A stretch of 64,000 nucleotides of DNA from Enterobacter cancerogenus (lineage in GTDB: Bacteria; Pseudomonadota; Gammaproteobacteria; Enterobacterales; Enterobacteriaceae), in assembly GCF_019047785.1 (NCBI RefSeq), contig NZ_CP077290.1, positions 1,426,001-1,490,000 on the forward strand, in the 5' to 3' direction. The position numbers were made by a program, and so were the translations under genes. The notes beneath the pieces were generated by a model. It was not told the origin of the DNA. It did no database searches and worked only from the letters and a program-made list of their open reading frames with translations. Positions 18,627 through 27,237 of this stretch are shown here, in pieces. Numbering within the stretch: position 1 is the stretch's first letter; each line of letters opens with the position of its first letter.

Positions 18627-19706
18627 TTAGTTAAGCGAAATGCGAACGACGCTGTCCGGCCCGTTAGTGGAGTGATCTTTATTGAAAGGCTGTTTAACGG
18701 TGACGAACAGGGTCTGACCATCGGCCGAGAGCAGCAGGCTGTTCGGATTCGGCGGCAGATCCCACGAATGCTTCACGGCAAAAGTGGTGGCGTCCAGGCT
18801 TAGCAGTTTTCCGCTTTCACGCTGAGTGATGTACAGCTCATTGCGTTTGGCGTTGAATTTCACCGCCAGCGAATCGCCCACTTCCAGCTGTTTGATCAGC
18901 TCACCGGTGCGGATATTCACCACCAGCGTGGTTTTGGCTTTGGAGTTGTCGGTAACAAACAGACGACCGGTGGCGGTATCTTCCGCCAGGTTCAGCAGCA
19001 GCGCAGGCTTGTCGCCCAGCGGTTTCCAGCGTTTTTCGATTTTGTTGCTGCGCGGGTTGATGACGAGGATCTCGCCGCCGCCGTTAGCCGCGTAAATCCG
19101 GTCCGTCTGTTCGGACCACAGCAGCCCGGTCACCCACTGTCCGGCGTTTTTGATGGTTTTTTTCAGCTTCAGCGTTTTCGCATCAACCACCCAAATCACG
19201 CCCGGATCGCCCACGCCGCCAACGTACAGCGTGCCGTCGTGGAGCATGATTTCGCGCGCGCCGAACGGGAATCCCTCTTTGTTGCGCTCGGTGAACATCA
19301 GGCGCTGTTGGATTTTGCCGTCCGCGGTGCTGATGGCGCTAATGCCACCGTCCAGCGAGTTGGTCACGTACAGGGTCTGCCCGTCCGGGGAGATCGTCAT
19401 CGCAAAGTTTTTCAGATCGGTATGGCTGCGCCCGAGGGTTTTCAGCGTGGCAGGATCAAGCTTATAGATCACGCCACCCTGCACATCCTTGAACCCTTCC
19501 GCGCTGGCAACGAACAGCGCATCGCCTTTCGGGTTAAGCACCATCTCGTACAGGCCATCAGCCAGGTCGCGTTTTAACACGCCCGTTTGCGCCGGGGCGG
19601 TAACGGTTTTCTCAGGAGCCGGGGCGGGTGTGGCCGCTTTCTGCGCTGCACAGCCGGAAAGAGAAGCAGCGACGAGCAGCGCCAGCGCAGACATTTTTTT
19701 GGTCAT
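18627..19706 (-). CDS. YncE-like beta-propeller lipoprotein
   Basis: A 359-residue seven-bladed propeller (repeated SPDGQTLYVTN-like blades) related to E. coli YncE. In E. coli, YncE is iron-regulated and encoded beside a TonB receptor gene. Unlike YncE as I remember it, the signal peptide ends in a lipobox, LSGC, so it is probably membrane-anchored. The start at 19706 was chosen because AGGAT lies 7 nt upstream; the Met three codons earlier overlaps that site. Its exact role in iron uptake is unknown. Confidence 0.8.
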   Translation of the reverse strand: MTKKMSALALLVAASLSGCAAQKAATPAPAPEKTVTAPAQTGVLKRDLADGLYEMVLNPKGDALFVASAEGFKDVQGGVIYKLDPATLKTLGRSHTDLKNFAMTISPDGQTLYVTNSLDGGISAISTADGKIQQRLMFTERNKEGFPFGAREIMLHDGTLYVGGVGDPGVIWVVDAKTLKLKKTIKNAGQWVTGLLWSEQTDRIYAANGGGEILVINPRSNKIEKRWKPLGDKPALLLNLAEDTATGRLFVTDNSKAKTTLVVNIRTGELIKQLEVGDSLAVKFNAKRNELYITQRESGKLLSLDATTFAVKHSWDLPPNPNSLLLSADGQTLFVTVKQPFNKDHSTNGPDSVVRISLN

Positions 19707-19888
19707 CAGGAACATCCTTTACCGTTCAAAGATTAGCGGGCGGGGATCTGCGTCGCATGTGGCTGCGATTGGGTGATGTAGGCAGGCTGTAAGGCCAGAG
19801 CAGGATCCACCGTTGTACTCAGTGTTCCGTGTGAGGCCTGCTCACTGTTTATGCGGGAAGAGTCCGTCTGCGCCCGCAAACACTAAAG

Positions 19889-19912
19889 AGAATGAGAACT
19901 ATACTCATTATA
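19889..19912 (-). promoter_or_regulatory. Fur-box-like palindrome over a -10 element
   Basis: AATGAG-N7-CTCATT with AT-rich flanks resembles the 19-bp Fur box. On the minus strand a perfect TATAAT (19907-19912) overlaps one arm, so Fur-Fe bound here would block the promoter of the lipoprotein-receptor operon. It leaves a leader of about 190 nt before 19706. Confidence 0.6.
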
Positions 19913-19982
19913 CTTTTATGATCAAGTGTAAATCTGCGTAACGGCTTCAATTAAAAGGAATGCCGGGATGAGAGAATCCCCC

Positions 19983-20447
19983 TCAGTTTTTGGTGCAGTA
20001 AAACACCGGGGAACTCCCAAAACGAAAAAGATAGCTGGAGGCGTTCATCGGAATAATTTCCAGACTAAGGCCACGATCGCGGTGATGGAAGAAGTCGGGG
20101 ATATAATGACGATAGGCTTCGTCTTTTTTCGGTAATTCATTCGTATCGCTGGAGATCAGAATAACGCGTTCATCTTCACGCCAGAAACGGAAAGCCACTT
20201 TATTACTGACGGTTATCGGAGACTGCCCTGCCTGACGGTATTCTCCCGTGGAATCATAATCGCCCGTGCCATTATGAAAAGAAAACGTCATCACGGTGTC
20301 TATCCATGCGCTGTTTTCCACGATAATTAAGTTCCCCTCACAGGAAAAATTATTCTGCTGATAATGCAGGTAGCCTGCATACAGCAGCGGGGCAACAATC
20401 GCCAGCATAATGGCCAACCAGCGCGCGGTGAGGTTAGTCATTTTCAT
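19983..20447 (-). CDS. FidL-like membrane protein
   Basis: A 154-residue protein with one N-terminal membrane helix (WLAIMLAIVAPLLYAGYL) and a roughly 125-residue periplasmic part with two cysteines. It resembles FidL of the Salmonella marT-fidL pair. The start at 20447 has GGGAGC about 9 nt upstream and overlaps the upstream regulator by 14 nt. It is probably a periplasmic partner or sensor for that regulator. Confidence 0.65.
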   Translation of the reverse strand: MKMTNLTARWLAIMLAIVAPLLYAGYLHYQQNNFSCEGNLIIVENSAWIDTVMTFSFHNGTGDYDSTGEYRQAGQSPITVSNKVAFRFWREDERVILISSDTNELPKKDEAYRHYIPDFFHHRDRGLSLEIIPMNASSYLFRFGSSPVFYCTKN

Positions 20448-21231
20448 AATATTGCTCCCGGTACAATATCGATTCACACTGCGCCCCTGCCGCCTCAGCC
20501 ATTTTATCGCAGACAATTACCGACGTGCCCTGCTGATAATGATTGAGTGTGATATAAACCCGCCCTCCGGCGCTGCACTGAACCGGGTAGCGCTTAACCA
20601 GCGAGGTGAATTTATTCTGGCTTTGCATTTTGTCATGCAGGGAGGAATAAACGTCACACCCCTCGACGTTGCCGATAAAATGATAGTCTGCAAACGGTGC
20701 ATCACCCGGTTTTAATTGCTGATAAAGAACGAAACAGCTGACCAGAAAAAGAAGGGCAGCAATGCCGTAGGCTATTTTGGATGAAAACAGGCTTTTGCGC
20801 GGGCGTACAACGGGCGCGGGTAAATACGCCTTTTCTTCCTCAGGCTGGCCGTCTTTCGGGGCTGTTGCAACAGGCAAAATAAACTCTTCGAGCGTACCGG
20901 ACTGCAGAGCTGCAACTGCCTTAAATCCCTCCTTTGGCACGGTCTGGACGATATTTTCTGCCAGGCCCACGGATTTAAGCGCCTTGCGGATGGAGGCAAT
21001 CGTCTGGTAGAGCGCATTGGTGGTGACAATCGCCCCCTGCTTTTCCCACACCGCCGAAAACAGATAACGCTGGGTCAGGACCTCGCCGTTGTGTTCCAGC
21101 AGCAGGAGCAGGCACTCGCTGACCGGGCCGTGCAGCAGCACCGCGCGATCGAGGTAGCCGTCACGCGGGCACAGCCGACGTTTGTCTGGCTCAAACAGCA
21201 CCGAGTCATTGATCAGAAAAACTGGCCTCAT
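20434..21231 (-). CDS. MarT/CadC-like membrane-bound winged-helix activator
   Basis: A 265-residue ToxR-type regulator. Residues about 1-105 form an OmpR-type winged helix (EVLTQRYLFSAVWEKQG, TVPKEGFKAVAAL). A single membrane helix lies near residue 150 (IAYGIAALLFLVSCFVLY), and a short periplasmic domain follows. It is coupled to the FidL-like gene, as in marT-fidL. The regulated genes are not evident from the sequence. Confidence 0.75.
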   Translation of the reverse strand: MRPVFLINDSVLFEPDKRRLCPRDGYLDRAVLLHGPVSECLLLLLEHNGEVLTQRYLFSAVWEKQGAIVTTNALYQTIASIRKALKSVGLAENIVQTVPKEGFKAVAALQSGTLEEFILPVATAPKDGQPEEEKAYLPAPVVRPRKSLFSSKIAYGIAALLFLVSCFVLYQQLKPGDAPFADYHFIGNVEGCDVYSSLHDKMQSQNKFTSLVKRYPVQCSAGGRVYITLNHYQQGTSVIVCDKMAEAAGAQCESILYREQYYEND

Positions 21232-21805
21232 GGCGACCCCGCAACGGGTAAAAAAACGCGCGATACATTCATAAGAATTATGATGCCCTTTCCGTTAGAA
21301 CAGTCTGATTCAGATTTTAGTTGTTACTTATCAATCAACTGCATTTTATAAAGCGCGGCCATTCCACTTTCCAGCGCACCGGGGCCCCTCTCCTGAATCA
21401 GTATAAATCATTTAACTTCACTCCTGTTTTTTGCCGCGAAAACGTAATGTCAGGGTCATGGCATAAAACCTGTCGCAGCGGGCTTTTACACCAGGCCATG
21501 ACAGAGAAATATGCTATGTATAAGTCAAAATATGCATTTAAATCTTGAGGTGTCGATCGGATATGCAATTTCAGACCAAAACAACGCCGAAAAGCCACTA
21601 GACAGAGCATTATTCCAAAAATACGACTTATCTCGACAAAGACTCTATGACAGAGGGGCTTCCCGTCGGTTTTACATAGCGCATAGGGTTGTGTATTGGA
21701 AAGCATTCATAGCAGCCATATAATCCTCCACACAAACGGTATGGATATTTTCGACGCTTATATGTAGGTGTGCGTGCTCGTCTTTATTTAATACAGGTAC
21801 ATGAT
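21232..21805. other. Gene-free AT-rich intergenic stretch
   Basis: This 574-bp stretch separates two divergent winged-helix regulators. Frames of up to 102 codons occur in it but lack ribosome sites and recognisable domains. It presumably holds the promoters of both flanking genes; I see no convincing operator or RNA gene. Confidence 0.4.
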
Positions 21806-22246
21806 ATGGGCTATCGTCTATACGGATTTATGATTGGTGATGAAATTCATTTCGACATTGCTAATCGCAGGCTATACCGGCTTACGGGCAGTCATACCGA
21901 GAAAAGCATCGCTTTCGCGTCAATCTATTTTAACGAAACGATGTTAAGGCTGTTTCTTTATCTGCTGCAAAATGGCAGAACGAAACCGGTCAGCAAAGAA
22001 GAACTTTTTGAAGAGGTCTGGGAGGCGCATAATCTCAGCCCCTCCACACAGCGATTATGGCAGGTTCTGCACAATCTCAATAATAAGCTACGCATGCTTG
22101 GACTGCCCGACGATTTTATTCGCAATATTAAAGGGCGTGGTTACATCGTTAATTACCCTGATGTAATCCCCGTTTATTACAGAATGAGCGAACTCCCGGC
22201 TCACTCTGTTAAAAAAGAGGAGAAGACAGATACCCTGAATGAGTGA
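21806..22246 (+). CDS. Orphan cytoplasmic winged-helix regulator
   Basis: A 146-residue protein consisting of an OmpR/ToxR-type winged helix (PVSKEELFEEVWEAHNLSPS; IKGRGYIVNYP) with a short charged tail and no membrane helix. The N-terminus (YGFMIGDEIHFDIANRRLYR) parallels that of ToxR/CadC-type proteins. The Met at 21806 is preferred over the longer frame, though its ribosome site is weak. It is divergent from the MarT-like gene and followed by a terminator, then the chemoreceptor. Confidence 0.7.
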   Translation: MGYRLYGFMIGDEIHFDIANRRLYRLTGSHTEKSIAFASIYFNETMLRLFLYLLQNGRTKPVSKEELFEEVWEAHNLSPSTQRLWQVLHNLNNKLRMLGLPDDFIRNIKGRGYIVNYPDVIPVYYRMSELPAHSVKKEEKTDTLNE

Positions 22247-22262
22247 TGTCACTTCAGGTGTT

Positions 22263-22297
22263 TGCCCTGAACACGCAAGTGTGAGGGGCATTTTTTT
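22263..22297 (+). terminator. Intrinsic terminator
   Basis: A hairpin TGCCCT...GGGGCA with a GCAA loop is followed by seven T. It ends the winged-helix transcript 16 nt after its stop. Confidence 0.85.
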
Positions 22298-22387
22298 ATG
22301 TTACTTCCTCATAATTATAAATTACCCCCATTAATGCTGGTGACGATAGCACTGTTGCTCGGTTATAGCCGACGCTGGAAAAAACAT

Positions 22388-24325
22388 ATGAAGATATTAA
22401 ATAGCTTTATTAATTTAAAAGTCAGTAAAAAATTATTCTTCGGATTCTCCGCTGTCCTGTTGATCACAGCAGCCATTCTGACCACCGGATTATTTGGTCT
22501 GTTTAACGTTCAGGACAAGGTAGAAAAAAACGGGCATACCACCGATCTCTTTAACGCCCTGTCGGCCGTGCGCCTCAACCGGACCAGCTATCAATATACG
22601 CTGGATCAAAAATATCTCGACCAGACCAACGCCGCCGCGCAGAGCATGCAGGCGACGGTTGCTCAGCTGGAGAAGTACGACTGGACGGCCGACGGCCAAT
22701 CAACCGTTGATAACACTGCCAACGCCGTAAACAGCTACGTTGAGACGCTGTCCCTGTTTACGAAAGCGCTGGTTGAAAAGAAGGCGAGCGAGGCGAAGCT
22801 CAACACCCAGAGCCTGTGCGACAACGCCGGGCTTGCTACTGCCCTGAGCCGCAACGGTAGCCTGCCTGCGCAGCAGGCGCTGACGGCCGCTCAGGTGGCC
22901 TTCACCATGAGCGATATCGATTCGCAGGTGACGCTGTTCAAACAGCATCCGAGTGATGCGTTAAAGCAGAAAATCGTTTCACGCCTGCAAAGCGCTAAAA
23001 ACGACGCTGAGCAGCTGGTGCCGTTCGTGCCTGAAGCGCAGAAGGGCTGGTTACTCGCCAGTCTTTCGGATACGAAGCGTATCGGTGGCGAACTGGATCA
23101 CTATGAAGGCGTCTGGTCGAATCAATCTACATTATCGGATGACCTGAGCCTGAAGGCCGCAACATTAACGCAGGCTATTCAGACGATGTTCACCCGCCAG
23201 CAGCAGAAAGTGTTTGATACCGTTGATCATATCCAGATGCAGATGGTTCTGGTCGCGGCCATTGGGATCGCGCTAGGTATGCTGTTGGCTCTCGCCATTA
23301 CCCGCTCGATTACGCGTCCGCTGAACGAAACCCTGCGCGTGGCAGAGCAGATTGCCAAAGGCGACCTGACCAGCACCCTGACCAGCACGCGTCGTGACGA
23401 ACCGGGCCTGTTAATGCAGGCGGTTGATACCATGAACACCAACCTGAAAAACATCATTAACGACGTTCGGGATGGGGTGGATAGCGTGGCGCGTTCTTCG
23501 TCGGAAATTGCGGCCGGCAATATGGATCTTTCGGCGCGCACCGAGCAACAATCCGCGGCCGTGGTGGAAACCGCCGCCAGCATGGAGGAGTTGACCTCCA
23601 CCGTCGCGCTTAACGCGGAAAATGCCAACCATGCGCGGCTGCTGGCAGAGGAAGCTTCACAAAATGCGACCGAAGGCAGCGCCATCTCACAAAAGGTGAT
23701 CGACACCATGAAAAACGTGCGCAGCAGTTCGCACCGTATTTCAGAGATTACCACCGTGATTAACAGCATCGCTTTCCAGACCAACATCCTGGCGCTGAAT
23801 GCCGCAGTGGAAGCCGCTCGCGCGGGCGATCAGGGCAAAGGCTTTGCGGTGGTGGCAGCCGAAGTGCGTACGCTCGCCCAGCGCAGCGCGCAGTCCGCCA
23901 AAGAGATTGAAAACCTGATCCACGAGTCCGTGGTGCACGTCGATACCGGCTTTAACCTGGTAGAAAGCGCGGGCGATGCCATGTCGCGCATTGAGACCTC
24001 CGTGGCGCAGGTGCGCGACATCATGAGCGAAATCGCCGCCGCCACCGATGAGCAAAGCCGCGGTATTTCGCAGATTGCACAGGCCATGGCGGAGATGGAC
24101 ACCACCACGCAGCAGAACGCTGCATTGGTGGAAGAGTCCTCTGCGGCGGCAAGTTCGCTGGAAGACCAGGCCGTACAGCTGGAGAAAGTGGTGTCGATTT
24201 TCCGCGTCTCGAAAGATAACGCCGGGCGTGCGGAAAAACGCCGGGTAAATGGCGCCAGCACCGCCACGGCGACCACGATGAAACGTCCCGCTGCCAGCGA
24301 CCAGGACGACTGGGTCAAATTCTGA
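22388..24325 (+). CDS. Methyl-accepting chemotaxis protein
   Basis: A 645-residue chemoreceptor. TM1 spans about residues 15-38; a periplasmic helical domain of about 240 residues and TM2 (about 282-302) follow, then HAMP and the signalling domain with the hairpin tip around INSIAFQTNILALNAAVEAA. The C-terminus ends DWVKF, matching the xWxxF tether for CheR/CheB, so it should be a self-sufficient Tsr/Tar-like receptor. The ligand is unknown. The Met at 22388 is preferred; a 30-codon in-frame extension lacks family similarity. Confidence 0.9.
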   Translation: MKILNSFINLKVSKKLFFGFSAVLLITAAILTTGLFGLFNVQDKVEKNGHTTDLFNALSAVRLNRTSYQYTLDQKYLDQTNAAAQSMQATVAQLEKYDWTADGQSTVDNTANAVNSYVETLSLFTKALVEKKASEAKLNTQSLCDNAGLATALSRNGSLPAQQALTAAQVAFTMSDIDSQVTLFKQHPSDALKQKIVSRLQSAKNDAEQLVPFVPEAQKGWLLASLSDTKRIGGELDHYEGVWSNQSTLSDDLSLKAATLTQAIQTMFTRQQQKVFDTVDHIQMQMVLVAAIGIALGMLLALAITRSITRPLNETLRVAEQIAKGDLTSTLTSTRRDEPGLLMQAVDTMNTNLKNIINDVRDGVDSVARSSSEIAAGNMDLSARTEQQSAAVVETAASMEELTSTVALNAENANHARLLAEEASQNATEGSAISQKVIDTMKNVRSSSHRISEITTVINSIAFQTNILALNAAVEAARAGDQGKGFAVVAAEVRTLAQRSAQSAKEIENLIHESVVHVDTGFNLVESAGDAMSRIETSVAQVRDIMSEIAAATDEQSRGISQIAQAMAEMDTTTQQNAALVEESSAAASSLEDQAVQLEKVVSIFRVSKDNAGRAEKRRVNGASTATATTMKRPAASDQDDWVKF

Positions 24326-24373
24326 TAACTCCCGCGCGGTTGCCCTGAGGGTGACCGCGCATTGAAGGCCACC

Positions 24374-25204
24374 ATGACTACCGTAACTAAATCACCCTCT
24401 ACCCTGCTCTCCGGGGTCAGCACGCTGCTGGCCCGTCTTTTTCCTCCGGCGCCCGAAAAAGCGCTGAGCGTCGCCATTCATCAGCGCCAGATCGTTCCGG
24501 TTTATCAGCCTTTCTTCGACAGCCAGACGGGCAACATCGCGGGCGTGGAAGTGCTGGCCCGCTGGCGGCACCCGCTGTACGGCAACGTTGCGCCGGACAT
24601 TTTTATCCCGCTGGCGGAGGAGCATGATCTGATTGCACCCCTGACCCATTATCTGATCCAGCAGGTCATTGCCGAGCTTCGCCAGCCGATCCCTCTCTTC
24701 CCTGAGGGGCTTTACATCAGCCTTAATCTCAGCCCGCATAACTGCCTCGACCCGCATTTCAAAACGGATTCGCTCGATCTGTTAAATGCCCTCGCCGCCA
24801 GCCAGGTGCAGGTGGTGGTTGAGATCACCGAAAGGCATCCGCTGCATTTCACCCCGCAGCTAAGCGAGTGGTTTGCCACGCTGCGTCAGTCCCGTATCGC
24901 CATCGCGCTGGATGACTTCGGCACGGGCTATTCGAACCTGTCATACATCCACGCCCTGCAACCGGAATTCATCAAGATCGACAAACTGTTCGTCGGTCAG
25001 ATCCGCGAGAACGGCGACACCCGCCTTCTGGATAGCCTCATCAATCTGGCTAAAAATATGGATCTGCGGATCATTGCAGAAGGGGTGGAGACGCAGGCTC
25101 AGGCCGATTATCTGCGCGTAAAAAACTGTGATTACCTGCAAGGCTATTACTTCTGCAAACCGGTGCAAATTGATGAGCTGGTGAGTTTGGTCAGCCGGGC
25201 ATGA
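24374..25204 (+). CDS. EAL-domain cyclic-di-GMP phosphodiesterase
   Basis: A 276-residue single-domain EAL protein. The signature motifs are present: EVLARW, LNLSPHN, EITER, DDFGTGYSNL, IKIDK, EGVETQAQ and QGYYFCKP. All metal and substrate residues therefore appear intact and activity is likely. It is only 48 bp downstream of the chemoreceptor gene, suggesting an operon linking chemotaxis and c-di-GMP turnover. AAGG lies 5 nt before the ATG. Confidence 0.85.
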   Translation: MTTVTKSPSTLLSGVSTLLARLFPPAPEKALSVAIHQRQIVPVYQPFFDSQTGNIAGVEVLARWRHPLYGNVAPDIFIPLAEEHDLIAPLTHYLIQQVIAELRQPIPLFPEGLYISLNLSPHNCLDPHFKTDSLDLLNALAASQVQVVVEITERHPLHFTPQLSEWFATLRQSRIAIALDDFGTGYSNLSYIHALQPEFIKIDKLFVGQIRENGDTRLLDSLINLAKNMDLRIIAEGVETQAQADYLRVKNCDYLQGYYFCKPVQIDELVSLVSRA

Positions 25205-25265
25205 CACATCTATTACACAGAGAATGCACAGCCATGCCGCCGGGCATAGCTGCGGTTTTTCCACA

Positions 25266-25589
25266 TCACATCACCGGGCAACCGTCATCGTTGAATGCGC
25301 GATTTATAAAGAACAATACCCGGCCCAGCACCTCAACCTCTTCCAGGGCGACGCCTTCTATAGCTTCGCCGTCGCCGGTGATGAGAGCTTGACTCATAAG
25401 CCTGGCGAACTGGGTCCGGCCTTCACATAAAATGAGCAGCACATCGCCGGGCACACTTTTAGCTGTCAGCTCAATGACGGCAAAGCCAACATCAGTTTCG
25501 AGAACCCTACTCTCAGCATCCATATTGCAGATCACTTCTGGCGATAGCTAGCGCTCAACATAACCGTTCGCGGATGATGCAAATCCCAT
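25266..25589 (-). pseudogene. Degenerate phage UmuD-like gene
   Basis: The frame opens MGFASSANGYVER, resembling the start of UmuD (GFPSPAADYVEQR), then hits TAG. It continues in frame as LSPEVICNMDAES...GRTQFARLMSQALITGDGEAIEG...LGRVLFFINRAF. This looks like a phage-borne UmuD/S24-related protein with its start separated by a stop. It overlaps the preceding pseudogene (TAATG), as phage genes do, and marks the left part of the older prophage remnant. Confidence 0.55.
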
Positions 25590-25824
25590 TACTGAACCCT
25601 TATGTTGCGTAGGATCCAATAGCGGTTATCGCTTCCGTCGGTGGTTTGTCGGCGAAATCTTCTTGATAGCGCTCTATCCATGCGTACTCATCTTAGCGCG
25701 TGTAGTGCCAGTTGAACTCCCGCAACCTCTCAACGAAGCTGTCTGTGCTCAGTTAGCGGTAACCCTTGGGGTTGAACTGTATGGCCGCCACGAAGGCAGC
25801 GTGGATGTCTGCTGTGCGTGGCAT
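25589..25824 (-). pseudogene. Degenerate small phage gene
   Basis: From ATG at 25824 the translation is MPRTADIHAAFVAAIQFNPKGYR, stop, LSTDSFVERLREFNWHYTR, stop, DEYAWIERYQEDFADKPPTE. A frameshift then leads to DNRYWILRNI. Two in-frame stops and one shift interrupt an otherwise coherent protein like small uncharacterised proteins of lambdoid phages. It is decayed. Confidence 0.5.
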
Positions 25825-25936
25825 GATTACCTCACGAAATTACTGTATTCATAGACAGTTTCGCTAAATATGAGAGTCGATCAAGCTTCATAGTGGTGCT
25901 ACACTTCCTACCTTTCAGAATTAACTGATTTCTATA

Positions 25937-26299
25937 ATGTTAAAGATATTTACTCGCTATGTTTCGGTGGGGGTGATTAATACAGCCCTACATTGGTTGT
26001 GTTTCGGTGCACTCATGCATTTTTTCGGGGCTACGCAGGCCGTTGCAAACGTAATTGCGTTTTGCATTGCTGTGACGTTCAGTTTTTTTGCAAATGCTAC
26101 GTGGACATTCAATTCTCAGGCTACATCTGGGCGCTATGTCGCATTCGTATTTTTCATGGGCATTATGGCCGCTCTAACCGGATGCGTTGCAGATTTGATT
26201 GGTGCCCCACCAGTTGTAACTCTCATAGTTTTCTCGGCATTTAGTCTTGTTGCCGGATTTATATACTCAAAATTCATTGTCTTTAGGGATGCGAAATGA
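25937..26299 (+). CDS. gtrA: GtrA, bactoprenol-linked glucosyl flippase
   Basis: A 120-residue protein with four membrane helices, the standard GtrA length and pattern ([30 protein letters not shown]). It flips undecaprenyl-phosphate-glucose across the inner membrane for O-antigen glucosylation. A TATAAT hexamer overlaps the start codon and no clear Shine-Dalgarno is visible, so the real initiation signal is uncertain. Its last 4 nt overlap gtrB. Confidence 0.9.
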   Translation: MLKIFTRYVSVGVINTALHWLCFGALMHFFGATQAVANVIAFCIAVTFSFFANATWTFNSQATSGRYVAFVFFMGIMAALTGCVADLIGAPPVVTLIVFSAFSLVAGFIYSKFIVFRDAK

Positions 26300-27237
26300 A
26301 AATTTCTCTGGTCGTTCCGGTTTTTAATGAAGAGGAAGCAATTCCTATCTTCTATAAGACCGTGCGGGAATTTGAAGAGCTACAACAGCATGAAGTAGAG
26401 ATAGTCTTTATCAACGATGGCAGTAAAGACGCTACAGAATCAATCATAAACGCGCTTGCTGTGGCCGACCCGCACGTCATTCCTCTTTCATTTACCCGCA
26501 ATTTCGGTAAAGAGCCTGCGCTATTCGCTGGCCTAGACCATGCAACCGGTGAGGCAATCATTCCGATTGACGTTGACCTGCAGGACCCTATCGAAGTCAT
26601 TCCTCATCTCATCGAAAGGTGGCAGGCCGGTGCGGACATGGTTCTGGCTAAGCGCTCCGATCGCTCTACAGATGGCCGCCTCAAACGCAAAACAGCTGAG
26701 TGGTTCTATAAGCTACACAACAAAATCAGCAATCCGAAGATTGAGGAAAACGTCGGCGACTTCCGCCTAATGTCTCGCGAAATTGTTGAAAACATCAAGC
26801 TAATGCCTGAACGCAACCTTTTCATGAAAGGCGTTTTGAGTTGGGTTGGTGGTCGCACTGATGTTGTTGAGTATGCTCGCGCAGAGCGTGTCGCTGGTGA
26901 TTCTAAATTTAATGGCTGGAAGCTATGGAATCTTGCACTTGAAGGTATCACAAGCTTCTCAACATTCCCGCTGCGCATGTGGACGTATATTGGCTTGTTC
27001 GTTGCTGGCCTGGCCTTCATCTATGGCGCATGGATGATCGTCGACACGTTAGCGTTCGGCAATCCGGTTCGTGGCTATCCATCAATGCTGGTTTCAATAC
27101 TTTTCCTTGGCGGAGTTCAGTTGATAGGTATAGGTGTGCTTGGGGAGTATATCGGCAGGATTTATGTTGAAGTTAAGGGAAGACCTCGTTACATCATCAA
27201 AAACGATCTCAAGGATAATCGGAAGGAAGATAAATGA
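26296..27237 (+). CDS. gtrB: GtrB, bactoprenol glucosyltransferase
   Basis: A 313-residue GT2-family enzyme: a cytoplasmic catalytic domain ([25 protein letters not shown]) and two C-terminal membrane helices. It transfers glucose from UDP-glucose to undecaprenyl phosphate. Stop/start overlaps with gtrA and gtrC (ATGA type) show a tight operon. It is intact although it lies in a decayed prophage. Confidence 0.95.
   Translation: MKISLVVPVFNEEEAIPIFYKTVREFEELQQHEVEIVFINDGSKDATESIINALAVADPHVIPLSFTRNFGKEPALFAGLDHATGEAIIPIDVDLQDPIEVIPHLIERWQAGADMVLAKRSDRSTDGRLKRKTAEWFYKLHNKISNPKIEENVGDFRLMSREIVENIKLMPERNLFMKGVLSWVGGRTDVVEYARAERVAGDSKFNGWKLWNLALEGITSFSTFPLRMWTYIGLFVAGLAFIYGAWMIVDTLAFGNPVRGYPSMLVSILFLGGVQLIGIGVLGEYIGRIYVEVKGRPRYIIKNDLKDNRKEDK

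Noticed and set aside
21398..21706. 102-codon minus-strand frame in the gene-free stretch
   Set aside because: No ribosome site, many cysteines and rare-looking composition, no domain; treated as chance.
25862..25936. Dam/OxyR phase-variation switch of gtrABC
   Set aside because: Only one GATC is visible upstream of gtrA; P22-type switches need paired GATC sites within OxyR half-sites.
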